In this document: positions 55,059 through 63,023 of the stretch, one piece after another
Layout of the letters: every line of letters begins with the position of its first letter
How positions within the stretch are numbered: the stretch's first letter is position 1
DNA from: an uncultured Lachnospiraceae bacterium
GTDB taxonomy: Bacteria > Bacillota > Clostridia > Lachnospirales > Lachnospiraceae
Direction: 5' to 3'
DNA: 64,000 nt
Assembly: GCA_947650155.1 (NCBI GenBank)
Contig: CANSUS010000001.1
Span: forward strand, 1-64,000
The notes under the pieces: model-generated
Database searches by the model: none
Told to the model about the DNA's origin: nothing
The model's input: the letters and a program-made list of their open reading frames with translations, nothing else
Translations under genes and position numbers: made by a program

Positions 55059-56126
55059 ATGAAAAAAAGATTGATTGCTACTACTGCTGTTCTCTGCACC
55101 ACAATTGTTTCGCTTCTGTCAGGATGCGGCGCATCTTCAGAGGGCAAAAACGGGCAGGTAATTGTTTATAACTGGGGGGAATATATTGATCCTGAAACAA
55201 TTACCATGTTTGAAGAAGAAACCGGGATTAAAGTTATTTATGATGAATTTGAGACAAATGAAATCATGTACCCTAAAGTAGAAACAGGCGCTTCTCTGTG
55301 CGATGTCGTATGCCCGTCAGATTATATGATTCAGAAAATGATCGACAATGATCTGCTGGCAGAACTGGATTTTGATAAACTTCCGAATGCCACTGAAAAT
55401 ATCGGCGCTCAATATTGGGAAAATTCCAAACAGTTTGATGCCGAAAATAAATATTCCGTTCCCTACTGTTGGGGAACAGTAGGAATTCTTTATAATAAAA
55501 CAATGGTAGATGAGCCTGTTACAAGCTGGTCCATTCTTTGGAATGAAAAATATGCAGACAATATCTTGATGCAGGATTCGGTACGTGATGCATTTATGGT
55601 AGCCTTAAAGCTGAATGGATGTTCCATGAACAGCACCGATGAAAAGGAACTGGAAGCTGCAATGCAGGCGCTGATTGACCAGAAACCCCTTGTGCAGGCT
55701 TATGTAATAGACGAAGTGCGTGATAAGATGATCGGGGGCGAAGCGGCGCTTGGCGTTATTTATTCAGGCGAAGCAATTTATACTCAACGTGAAAACCCGG
55801 ATCTTGAATATGTAATACCGGAAGAAGGAACCAATATCTGGATTGATTCCTGGGTGGTGCCTAAAAATGCACCGAATATGGAAAACGCGCATATTTTTAT
55901 TGATTTTATGTGCCGCCCCGATATTGCTCTTAAAAATTTTGAGTATATTACATATTCTACTCCCAATGAAGGGGCAAAAGAACTGATTGAAGATGAGGAC
56001 ATCCGTAATTCTTCCATTGCTTTCCCTGACTTGTCACAATATGACAATCTGGAAACATTTTCTTATCTTGGCGAAGAAGGCGATGAACTTTATAATGAGT
56101 TATGGAAAAAAGTGAAATCCAACTAA
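55059..56126 (+). CDS. potD: Spermidine/putrescine-binding lipoprotein PotD
   Basis: This 355-residue binding protein has a lipoprotein signal with lipobox LLSGC (Cys at residue 23). VIVYNWGEYIDPETITMFEEETGIKV is the typical PotD/PotF start of the mature part. Conserved aspartates/tryptophans in the cleft (NWGEY, W...) fit polyamine binding, but the exact substrate is not certain. GGAGGATTTATATT precedes the ATG. It is the last gene of the operon and is followed by a terminator. Confidence 0.92.
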   Translation: MKKRLIATTAVLCTTIVSLLSGCGASSEGKNGQVIVYNWGEYIDPETITMFEEETGIKVIYDEFETNEIMYPKVETGASLCDVVCPSDYMIQKMIDNDLLAELDFDKLPNATENIGAQYWENSKQFDAENKYSVPYCWGTVGILYNKTMVDEPVTSWSILWNEKYADNILMQDSVRDAFMVALKLNGCSMNSTDEKELEAAMQALIDQKPLVQAYVIDEVRDKMIGGEAALGVIYSGEAIYTQRENPDLEYVIPEEGTNIWIDSWVVPKNAPNMENAHIFIDFMCRPDIALKNFEYITYSTPNEGAKELIEDEDIRNSSIAFPDLSQYDNLETFSYLGEEGDELYNELWKKVKSN

Positions 56127-56148
56127 ATAAAATATTATATAGAACAAT

Positions 56149-56182
56149 GAAGAAAAGCCTGTTATGAAACAGGCTTTTCTTC
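56149..56182. terminator. Terminator after potD, overlapping a convergent gene
   Basis: GAAGAAAAGCCTGTT (56149-56163) pairs with AACAGGCTTTTCTTC (56168-56182). The stem contains the stop codon and last codons of the convergent Cys/Asp/Arg-rich gene. T-rich arms suit both directions. Confidence 0.85.
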
Positions 56183-56500
56183 ACATCCACAAGTATCTGC
56201 AAAAGGAGTAAACGGTCTGGCTTCGGGACCTCTGCCGCAGCCGCAATCCCGGTCGCGGTCTCTGTCACGTCCTCTGTCACAGTCGTCATCGCGGTCACGT
56301 CCTCTGTCATGATCGCAGCCGCAGTCTCTGTCGCGGTCGCGTCCTCTGTCACAATCATCATCACGGTCGCGTCCTCTGTCGTTGTCACAGCCGCCTCTAT
56401 CTCTTCCGCAGCCACATCCATTATTGCAGCCGCAATCTCCCTGCAAATTTCCGTTTCCGCCGCAACAGGCAAGTAAAAGTAATAACCAAAGACAATTCAT
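56162..56500 (-). CDS. Cys/Asp/Arg-rich low-complexity repeat protein
   Basis: This 112-residue protein begins MNCLWLLLLLACCGGNGN, a short hydrophobic start with a CC motif, and then is almost only Asp, Arg, Cys and Gly. A 24-residue unit, starting DRGRDRDDDCDRG and ending DRDCGCDH, is repeated about twice from residue 41 on (72-base DNA period). CGC and DCGC motifs suggest a metal or disulfide-rich fold. Function unknown. The ribosome binding site is weak, but the frame is kept through the repeats. It overlaps a terminator at its 3' end. Confidence 0.6.
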   Translation of the reverse strand: MNCLWLLLLLACCGGNGNLQGDCGCNNGCGCGRDRGGCDNDRGRDRDDDCDRGRDRDRDCGCDHDRGRDRDDDCDRGRDRDRDRDCGCGRGPEARPFTPFADTCGCEEKPVS

Positions 56501-56556
56501 ATTTAATTTCTCTTTTCATTTCTTTACTTTATCCTATTCCGGTGTTTACATATTTG

Positions 56557-57084
56557 TTACAAAACTTCTTTTTTTATATATCGAAAAGTCTTCTCCTCTC
56601 CATTTTTTGCAAGCATATAAAGCAGTTTTTCCAAAAGTTTTTTCGTATCTTCATGCATGAGTATGGAATCTTTTCCCTTATTGTAGTATTTAAGAGGCGA
56701 TGCATTTGTATAGTTTTCTTTTAAATAGACTTTACTTGCTGCTATCCGGTCCATAAACATTTCCACCACATATTTTTCAGGCATGGGCGCCGGTGCCATT
56801 CCTCCAGGGATAGCGTTCAGACTGTAATCAATCCAATATTCATAATGATGCTTATTTCTTCCTTTATGATGCAGCCACGCTCCGGAATAACCGATTGCTT
56901 CCCGTTCTGCATTGTTTGGACTGCGTGTTCCCTGATAGTATTTTGCACCGACAAGAAATTCACTTGGAGAATATTTGGACAGATCATGCAATATGCCCTG
57001 CTTATAAAGTCCTACTTTGAAACAACCCTTTGCTACCAGATATTTATGGTATGTGATTGTTTGAAAGTGCTGCCATATCTTCAT
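56557..57084 (-). CDS. DUF5662 family protein
   Basis: This 175-residue protein resembles a family of unknown function. LYKQGILHDLSKYSPSEF (26-43) and AWLHHKGRNKHHYEYW (69-84) are rich in His and Asp, an arrangement like HD-type metal-binding enzymes. The His/Asp residues could bind a metal. GGAGTAGAA precedes the ATG. It lies 30 bases after the GH13-like gene on the same strand. A hydrolase role is only inference. Confidence 0.75.
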   Translation of the reverse strand: MKIWQHFQTITYHKYLVAKGCFKVGLYKQGILHDLSKYSPSEFLVGAKYYQGTRSPNNAEREAIGYSGAWLHHKGRNKHHYEYWIDYSLNAIPGGMAPAPMPEKYVVEMFMDRIAASKVYLKENYTNASPLKYYNKGKDSILMHEDTKKLLEKLLYMLAKNGEEKTFRYIKKEVL

Positions 57085-57114
57085 TTCTACTCCAATCTGT
57101 ATCCGCTTATTTTC

Positions 57115-59004
57115 TTATTTTGATATATAAATAACAATTGTTCTTGGCTTTAATTCTATTTCCTGCCCCATCTCTGCCTTTTCAAGATTATCTTCTGCTT
57201 CAGGTATTGGCGTCGTTTCTTCTGTAGTAGATAATAAGTACCAGTTTTTTCCTTTTGTTAATTTGGGGAGAGCCAGTTTCCGTTTCTGCCAGTGCATATT
57301 ATAAGCAATAAAGAAACTGTTATCGTCCTCTTTCCGATTCTTCTTTCCGTATGCACCTGCATACAAAATTCCGACATGGCGGTTATAATTTTCAAGCTCA
57401 GGACGCCATGCCTGGCTTCCATGATAGGATACATCAGGGTATCCACAGGCCAATGTATCCATTAAATGCAAGGTTCGGACGCCGTGCAATACAGGATGTG
57501 CCTTTCTGAATGCAATCAGACTCTTTACATATTCAAACCAGTCTCTGTTCTTTTCAAGTCCCGTCCAATTGAGCCAGCTTATTTCATTATCCAGGCAATA
57601 AGGATTGTTATTCCCTTTCTGTGAATTACAAAATTCATCTCCTGCCAAAAACAAAGGCGACGCCTGAGATAAAAATAATAAATTAAAAGCATTCTGCATT
57701 TGTTTTCTCCGCAAGGACAAAACAGCTTTTTTTCTGCTGACGCCTTCTACTCCACAGTTCCAACTGTAATTAAACTCATTGCCGTCTCTGTTTTCTTCCC
57801 CATTTCCCTGATTGTGCTTTCTTTCATAAGAAACAAGATCCATCAGTGTAAATCCATAGTAATTCGTAATATATTGTACAATTCCATGTGTGTCACTGTT
57901 ATGGCGTAAATGCCCCAGAACTGCCGGCAGCATATTTTCATCGCCTTTCAGATACCGACGCATGTCGTACATAAAGTCATCCCTGTAAGAAGCCAGATTC
58001 CGATAGGCAGGAATCTCTTCTTCCCTGTAAATCTCCTCATATGGAAAAGAATAATAAAACAGCTTGGTATCTTTTAAAAGAGCTTCTGTCGCAAGAAGAA
58101 TCAGCGGCATATTATCTCCTTTCAGGTGAAATCCGTCCACATGATAGGTTACCCGCCAAAATTTAAGTACATCCAGAATAAAGCCCGGATTCTCTTTTTC
58201 AAAGTAAAACTGCATGATTACTTCTATTCCATTTTTATGGAGTTCTTTTATCATATGCATAAATTCCGATGATGCCTGATTTGGTACAGAAGCGAAGGAA
58301 GCTTTCGGCATAAAATAATGACACTCTTTTGTATATCCCCAATAATTGAGCTTGTCCCTCCGTTTTTCTTTTGTAAGATCTTTGGCATACTGTTTCGCCG
58401 CCTCTTCCATTGTAAGAGGTGTCTCTTCTTCATATGTATTTTCTTTGAATTCATACGCCGGCATCAGTTCGATTGCCGTAATTCCAAGTTCCTGCAAGTA
58501 AGGAATCTTCTCTACTATTCCCATGAATGTTCCACGGTGCGACACCTTGGAAGAACTGTGCATTGTAAATCCTCTTACGTGCATACAGTAAAAATAACTG
58601 TCTTCATAAGGCGTTTTTAAAATATGATCCTGTTCCCAATCAAAATCCGATGACAGCATTCCATAATAAATGTCTTTCTGTTTCACAGATTTACCCCATT
58701 TTTCACGTCCTGACATCTTTACGGCATAATCATCTTTGATCATATTGCCATCCGCATAAATCTGATATCTGCAATCCTGTATTTCCAGATCTGCAATATA
58801 CATACAGCTGATGTCTCCGACACGAAATGTCTCCGAAAAAGGAATTTTATATTTCTTTTCCTGCCCGTCTTTTGCTTTTATCCATAAAAATAAACCGCAT
58901 TCTCTTGCCTGTGGAATCTTTACTGCAATATTGATCCCGCTTTTATAACTGCTAAGACCTTTGGGTAATATATTTCCCTGTTCAATGTTTAATTTAAGCT
59001 TCAT
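57115..59004 (-). CDS. GH13 isoamylase/GlgX-like protein, probably catalytically inactive
   Basis: This 629-residue protein has the architecture of isoamylase/GlgX, with an N-terminal beta domain (1-100), a (beta/alpha)8 barrel (about 135-500), and a C-terminal beta domain. GFTLMDLVSYERKHNQGNGE and NRDG...SWNCGVEG match GlgX nearly exactly. Yet the catalytic positions differ: region I reads GIEVIMQFYF (259-268), region II VDGFHLKGDN (289-298, Lys295 where the nucleophile Asp should be), region III LFYYSFP (no Glu), and region IV NYYGFTL where AHDGFTL is expected. It should bind but not cleave glucans. GGAGACAGTTT precedes the ATG. Confidence 0.85.
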   Translation of the reverse strand: MKLKLNIEQGNILPKGLSSYKSGINIAVKIPQARECGLFLWIKAKDGQEKKYKIPFSETFRVGDISCMYIADLEIQDCRYQIYADGNMIKDDYAVKMSGREKWGKSVKQKDIYYGMLSSDFDWEQDHILKTPYEDSYFYCMHVRGFTMHSSSKVSHRGTFMGIVEKIPYLQELGITAIELMPAYEFKENTYEEETPLTMEEAAKQYAKDLTKEKRRDKLNYWGYTKECHYFMPKASFASVPNQASSEFMHMIKELHKNGIEVIMQFYFEKENPGFILDVLKFWRVTYHVDGFHLKGDNMPLILLATEALLKDTKLFYYSFPYEEIYREEEIPAYRNLASYRDDFMYDMRRYLKGDENMLPAVLGHLRHNSDTHGIVQYITNYYGFTLMDLVSYERKHNQGNGEENRDGNEFNYSWNCGVEGVSRKKAVLSLRRKQMQNAFNLLFLSQASPLFLAGDEFCNSQKGNNNPYCLDNEISWLNWTGLEKNRDWFEYVKSLIAFRKAHPVLHGVRTLHLMDTLACGYPDVSYHGSQAWRPELENYNRHVGILYAGAYGKKNRKEDDNSFFIAYNMHWQKRKLALPKLTKGKNWYLLSTTEETTPIPEAEDNLEKAEMGQEIELKPRTIVIYISK

Positions 59005-59080
59005 AAACTGTCTCCGTATTTAATAATATATATAGTTTAACATATTTTTCCCATCCATGAAACTATTTTCCATGTAAGTA

Positions 59081-59109
59081 TTGATTAAATTCTTCTTATT
59101 ATGTACAAT
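59081..59109 (+). promoter_or_regulatory. Promoter of the DUF1292 leader RNA
   Basis: TTGATT and TACAAT are 17 bases apart. Transcription would start at about 59116, leaving a leader of some 260 bases before the DUF1292 start codon. Confidence 0.65.
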
Positions 59110-59115
59110 ATCCAT

Positions 59116-59318
59116 ATAAAACTTCATGAAATCATGGTTTTGTAGAGAATATGTCCAATAAATCGGACAACATACCATCCGTTTGGAATCCCGTTTTCAA
59201 ATGCTGGAATGGTATGTCCGCTAATGCGGAGAGGGAGGGATAAAGTTGAATAAAAATGCGTATTCAACTTATTAATTTCAATCCATTTTAATGGATTTGT
59301 GCGCGTCGCAACGCGCAG
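59116..59318 (+). ncRNA. Structured leader or small RNA upstream of the DUF1292 gene
   Basis: Several stems lie in a row: TGTCC/GGACA (59152-59156, 59165-59169); CATACCAT/ATGGTATG (59171-59178, 59209-59216) extended by GGA/TCC with a bulge; TCCGC/GCGGA (59217-59230); AAGTTGAAT/ATTCAACTT (59243-59270); AATCCATT/AATGGATT (59280-59297); GCGCGT/ACGCGC (59301-59316). GGACA can pair with either of two TGTCC copies, and TCC is shared by two stems, so alternative folds exist, as in riboswitches. A GGGAGGG site with a nine-codon TTG frame (59246-59275) lies inside. It matches no RNA class I know. Confidence 0.5.
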
Positions 59319-59375
59319 ATGGGAATAAAATTGGAAAAGGATCTTAATCGCAAGGAAGAAATAACAGAGGAAGAA

Positions 59376-59666
59376 ATGACTGTAGAACTGGAATTGGAAG
59401 ATGGCAAGGTTGTAACCTGTGCAGTTGTTACTATCATGACTGTACAGAAGAAAGATTATATTGTTCTTCTTCCTTTAGACGAGAATGGAGAAAATGAAGA
59501 CGGTGAAGTATGGTTCTATCGTTATTATGAAGATGAAAAGGATGAAAATGCCGAACCGGAATTAGAATATATCGATGATGACGAAGAATATGAAATGGTT
59601 GCAGACGCTTTTGATGAATTCCTTGACAATGCAGAATTTGATGAAATTGTAGAGCCTGAGCAATAG
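59376..59666 (+). CDS. DUF1292 family protein
   Basis: This small acidic protein matches the DUF1292 family, common in Firmicutes and of unknown function. ATG at 59376 has AGAGGAAGAA upstream and gives 96 residues, near the family's usual size; the frame extends back to 59319 inside the structured leader with no ribosome binding site. The C-terminal third is nearly all Asp and Glu. It is usually found near ruvX or fur-type genes in Clostridia, but not here. Confidence 0.8.
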   Translation: MTVELELEDGKVVTCAVVTIMTVQKKDYIVLLPLDENGENEDGEVWFYRYYEDEKDENAEPELEYIDDDEEYEMVADAFDEFLDNAEFDEIVEPEQ

Positions 59667-59683
59667 CAGAATAAAGATGCTGT

Positions 59684-59718
59684 GCCGCTGAAACTGAAAA
59701 CATAACAGTTTCAGCGGC
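59684..59718. terminator. Bidirectional terminator between the DUF1292 and helicase genes
   Basis: GCCGCTGAAACTG (59684-59696) pairs perfectly with CAGTTTCAGCGGC (59706-59718), followed on the plus strand by ATTTTCTGT. It overlaps the last codons and stop of the convergent helicase gene. Confidence 0.8.
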
Positions 59719-61552
59719 ATTTTCTGTCATTGGTTTCGTTACATGCTTTTGGAAGAAAACGGGATGGTTTTATACGGTCATTTTCCAGATACATGATCTC
59801 CAATCTGGTTTTAGCTCTGGTAACTGCCACATAAAAGATTCTTCTTTCCTCATCTTCCTCCTCTTTTGACAACTGTCTGCCAAATGGAACCATGCCATCG
59901 TTCACATCAGGTATAAAAACAGTATCATATTCAAGTCCTTTGGCGCCATGCATGGTAAGAACGGCGGCTTTGTCTTCCCGCCCGTCCTTTATCGGATTTT
60001 TTTCATTAACCGCATTCTGTCTGCGGTATTTTTCAATTGCCAACAGCCATTCTTCAGTACTTCTGAAAGCAGCCGCGTTTTTCTGGATAAGATCCGCTAT
60101 TTCTATAAATTTTTCTGACTTATCCCCTTTTTCTTTTAAATATTCATCATAACAGACAGCCTTTCTTATAAAATTGACTGCAAGATACGGCGGCAGATCC
60201 TTTAATTGTTTCATTTGTTTATCCAGTTCAGAAATTCTTTTTATATATTCCGTTTTCCCACTATAATATTGTTTCATTTTTTCAAAGGATGTATCCTCGC
60301 TGACGCTGTCTCTTGTAAAAAAGCGGGACGGTTTATTCATGATGCGCAAAAAGCGGGAACGCTCCCGTTCTCCTCTTGCAAATCGGATATAATCTTCAAA
60401 ATCTTTTATAATAAAGTGATCGTACAGAATGGGTTGTGATTCTTTTCCCATAAATGCAATTCCGGCTTTTTTCAGGACTTCCTTTATTTCTCCTGCCCCT
60501 CTGTTTGTTCTGCAGATAACTGCACAGTCTTTCAATCTTTCTTTCGTCTGATATTCTTTCAGATTTGTTATCAGTGCGTGATACTCTTCTTCCTTATTTA
60601 AAAAATTTCTGATAGATACTTGCCCCGCTTTTTTTGTTCCCGCTTGAATCGTTTTAGAAAAACGGTTGCTATTTTCCTTTATAAGCTGCATGGAAAATTG
60701 AATAACAGGCTCTGCTGAACGATAATTTTGTTCCAGCATTACTGTTTTTGCACTGACAAAATCCTCAAGAAATTTTTTCATAATAGAAGGGTCCGCTCCC
60801 CGGAAACCATATATGGACTGATCGTCATCCCCCACAGCTATCAGATTTTTGTTTTTTCCGCTAAGCATTTTAACGACAATATACTGCGCTGAATTAATAT
60901 CCTGAAATTCGTCAATCATAATAAAAGAAAAACGTTTTTGCCAAATTTCTAATATATCCGGTCTTTTCCTGAAAAGTTCCATACATTGCAGTGCCATATC
61001 ATCAAAATCCATTTTTTGTTCCTGCAGGCAAATTTTTCTATAACACCTGTAATTTTCCTTAAATTCTTCCGGTTCCAGTAAACCACCTTTATAGTGATAG
61101 TTTTCAATTCCCCCGATGCTGTTCTTTACTTTGCCAAATTCATTTAAAAGATGTTCTATCAATTCACTTTCGCTGACATTTTCATTTACACCTTTTATTA
61201 TTTGTTTTAAATATTCTCTTTTCTCTTTTTCCGATATAATATTTTGGGAAGTATATTGATAAGTTTGTTTCAGAATGTGAAAATAGACTGCATGAAAGGT
61301 TCCAAAATTTACAGAATAATTTTTTCCCTTCATGGCATTTTGAAACCTCTGTTCCATTTCAGAGGCTGCAGCTTTTGTGAATGTGATTATTAAAATCTGC
61401 GAAGGTTCTATATTATGCTCTTCTATCAGATAGCGGATTCTTTCTATAATGGTGAAAGTTTTACCGCTTCCGGGACCGGCTATCAAAAGCATCGGTCCCA
61501 GAAAATGCTGCACTGCCCGCATCTGGGCTTCATTACAATTAGTTAACGGCAT
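59711..61552 (-). CDS. UvrD/PcrA-like superfamily I DNA helicase
   Basis: This 613-residue helicase has Walker [16 protein letters not shown] (residues 25-39), the Walker B-like [28 protein letters not shown], and [15 protein letters not shown] at the C-terminus. It is shorter than PcrA/UvrD (about 720-750), lacking part of the C-terminal region. It unwinds DNA 3' to 5' in repair or replication. Its ATG overlaps the gltX end by 14 bases, so it is likely coupled. Confidence 0.9.
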   Translation of the reverse strand: MPLTNCNEAQMRAVQHFLGPMLLIAGPGSGKTFTIIERIRYLIEEHNIEPSQILIITFTKAAASEMEQRFQNAMKGKNYSVNFGTFHAVYFHILKQTYQYTSQNIISEKEKREYLKQIIKGVNENVSESELIEHLLNEFGKVKNSIGGIENYHYKGGLLEPEEFKENYRCYRKICLQEQKMDFDDMALQCMELFRKRPDILEIWQKRFSFIMIDEFQDINSAQYIVVKMLSGKNKNLIAVGDDDQSIYGFRGADPSIMKKFLEDFVSAKTVMLEQNYRSAEPVIQFSMQLIKENSNRFSKTIQAGTKKAGQVSIRNFLNKEEEYHALITNLKEYQTKERLKDCAVICRTNRGAGEIKEVLKKAGIAFMGKESQPILYDHFIIKDFEDYIRFARGERERSRFLRIMNKPSRFFTRDSVSEDTSFEKMKQYYSGKTEYIKRISELDKQMKQLKDLPPYLAVNFIRKAVCYDEYLKEKGDKSEKFIEIADLIQKNAAAFRSTEEWLLAIEKYRRQNAVNEKNPIKDGREDKAAVLTMHGAKGLEYDTVFIPDVNDGMVPFGRQLSKEEEDEERRIFYVAVTRAKTRLEIMYLENDRIKPSRFLPKACNETNDRKCR

Positions 61553-63002
61553 TTTTTAACAGTTCGATCCCACGCTTTATGCGTTTCAGGGTTTCTTCCT
61601 TTCCCAGAATCTCCATGATTTCCGTAGCGCCTGCAGGCGTCATCTGTTTTCCTGACACTGCAGTTCTGACCGGCCACATGACATATCCGTTTTTACATTC
61701 TTTCTTTTCCACTAATCCTAGTAACATCTGATAGAGCGCATCATTACTGTAATCTTCCTGCTCTTCCAAGAGCGGTAAAACTTCCTCCAGAACTTCAAGG
61801 GAAGATGCTTCATTTGTTTTCATTTTTTTATGTGTATACATTGCCGTATCATATTCCGGAAGTTCTTCAAAAAAGTCAATCTGGTCTTTGATATCAGGGA
61901 AAATTTCAATTCTGGTCTTTACCATTGCGGCAATCTTTTTCAGATCAAGCGGTTTTTTAATCGTTTCCTGCAGATAAGGAAGCGCAAGTTCAAAAAATTG
62001 CTCTTCTTTCATTGCTTTTAAATATTCGCCATTCATCCATTTTAATTTGACAATATCAAATACCGCAGGCGATTTGCTGATTCTGTGGTAATCAAATTCG
62101 TCAATCAGTTCTTTCAGCGTAAAAATTTCTCTGTTATCTTCAGGACTCCATCCAAGCAGCGCAATATAATTTACTACAGCTTCTGCCAGAAATCCCTGTT
62201 CCAATAAGTCTTCAAAGGAAGCATGTCCACTTCTTTTTGCAAGTTTTTTATGATTTTCATCTGTAATAAGAGGCAAATGCACATATACCGGTACTTCCCA
62301 TCCAAAAGCTTCATAAAGCCTTGTATATTTGGGTGAGGAAGAAAGATACTCGTTTCCTCTTACCACATGGGTGATATTCATCGTATGATCATCTACCACA
62401 TTGGCAAAATTATAGGTAGGATAGCCGTCGGATTTTATCAGAATCATATCATCCAGTTCTGCATTATCTACTGTAATGTCACCATATAATTCGTCATGGA
62501 AAGTGGTCGTGCCTTCTTTAGGATTGTTTTGCCGGATGACATAGGGTTTTCCAGACTTCAAGTTCTCTTCTATTTCTTCTTTTGATAAAGAAAGGCAGTG
62601 CTTGTCATACATAGTGATCTCTTTTCCTTCTACGACCTCTGTCTTCAGACTGTCCAGTCTTTCTTTATCACAAAAGCAGTAATATGCTTCTTTTTTCTCT
62701 ATCAGTTCCCTGGCATACTTCATATAGATGCCGGTTTTCATCCTCTCGCTTTGGACATAAGGCCCTACGCCTCCGTCTTTGTCGGGACCTTCGTCATGTA
62801 CCATACCTGTTTTTTCCAGTGTACGGTAAATAATATCGACAGCTCCCTCCACATATCTTTCCTGGTCGGTATCTTCAATACGGAGCATAAAAGTTCCGCC
62901 CTCATGCTTTGCAATTAAAAATTCATACAATGCGGAACGAAGATTTCCTACATGCATTTTTCCGGTAGGACTCGGTGCATATCTCGTTCTGATTTTGGTC
63001 AT
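61539..63002 (-). CDS. gltX: Glutamyl-tRNA synthetase
   Basis: This 487-residue class I enzyme charges tRNA-Glu. The HIGH-like motif is in [19 protein letters not shown] and the KMSKS-like motif is KLAKRSG. A ribosome binding site is not strong (AAGG ten bases upstream). It is the gene after the hydrogenase gene, 21 bases away. Its end overlaps the helicase start. Confidence 0.93.
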   Translation of the reverse strand: MTKIRTRYAPSPTGKMHVGNLRSALYEFLIAKHEGGTFMLRIEDTDQERYVEGAVDIIYRTLEKTGMVHDEGPDKDGGVGPYVQSERMKTGIYMKYARELIEKKEAYYCFCDKERLDSLKTEVVEGKEITMYDKHCLSLSKEEIEENLKSGKPYVIRQNNPKEGTTTFHDELYGDITVDNAELDDMILIKSDGYPTYNFANVVDDHTMNITHVVRGNEYLSSSPKYTRLYEAFGWEVPVYVHLPLITDENHKKLAKRSGHASFEDLLEQGFLAEAVVNYIALLGWSPEDNREIFTLKELIDEFDYHRISKSPAVFDIVKLKWMNGEYLKAMKEEQFFELALPYLQETIKKPLDLKKIAAMVKTRIEIFPDIKDQIDFFEELPEYDTAMYTHKKMKTNEASSLEVLEEVLPLLEEQEDYSNDALYQMLLGLVEKKECKNGYVMWPVRTAVSGKQMTPAGATEIMEILGKEETLKRIKRGIELLKNAVN

Positions 63003-63023
63003 AATAATCCAGCCTTTCTTTTT

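Noticed and set aside
56228-56395. CRISPR-like repeats
   Set aside because: The repeated DNA is coding, has a 72-base period with no spacers, and keeps one reading frame.
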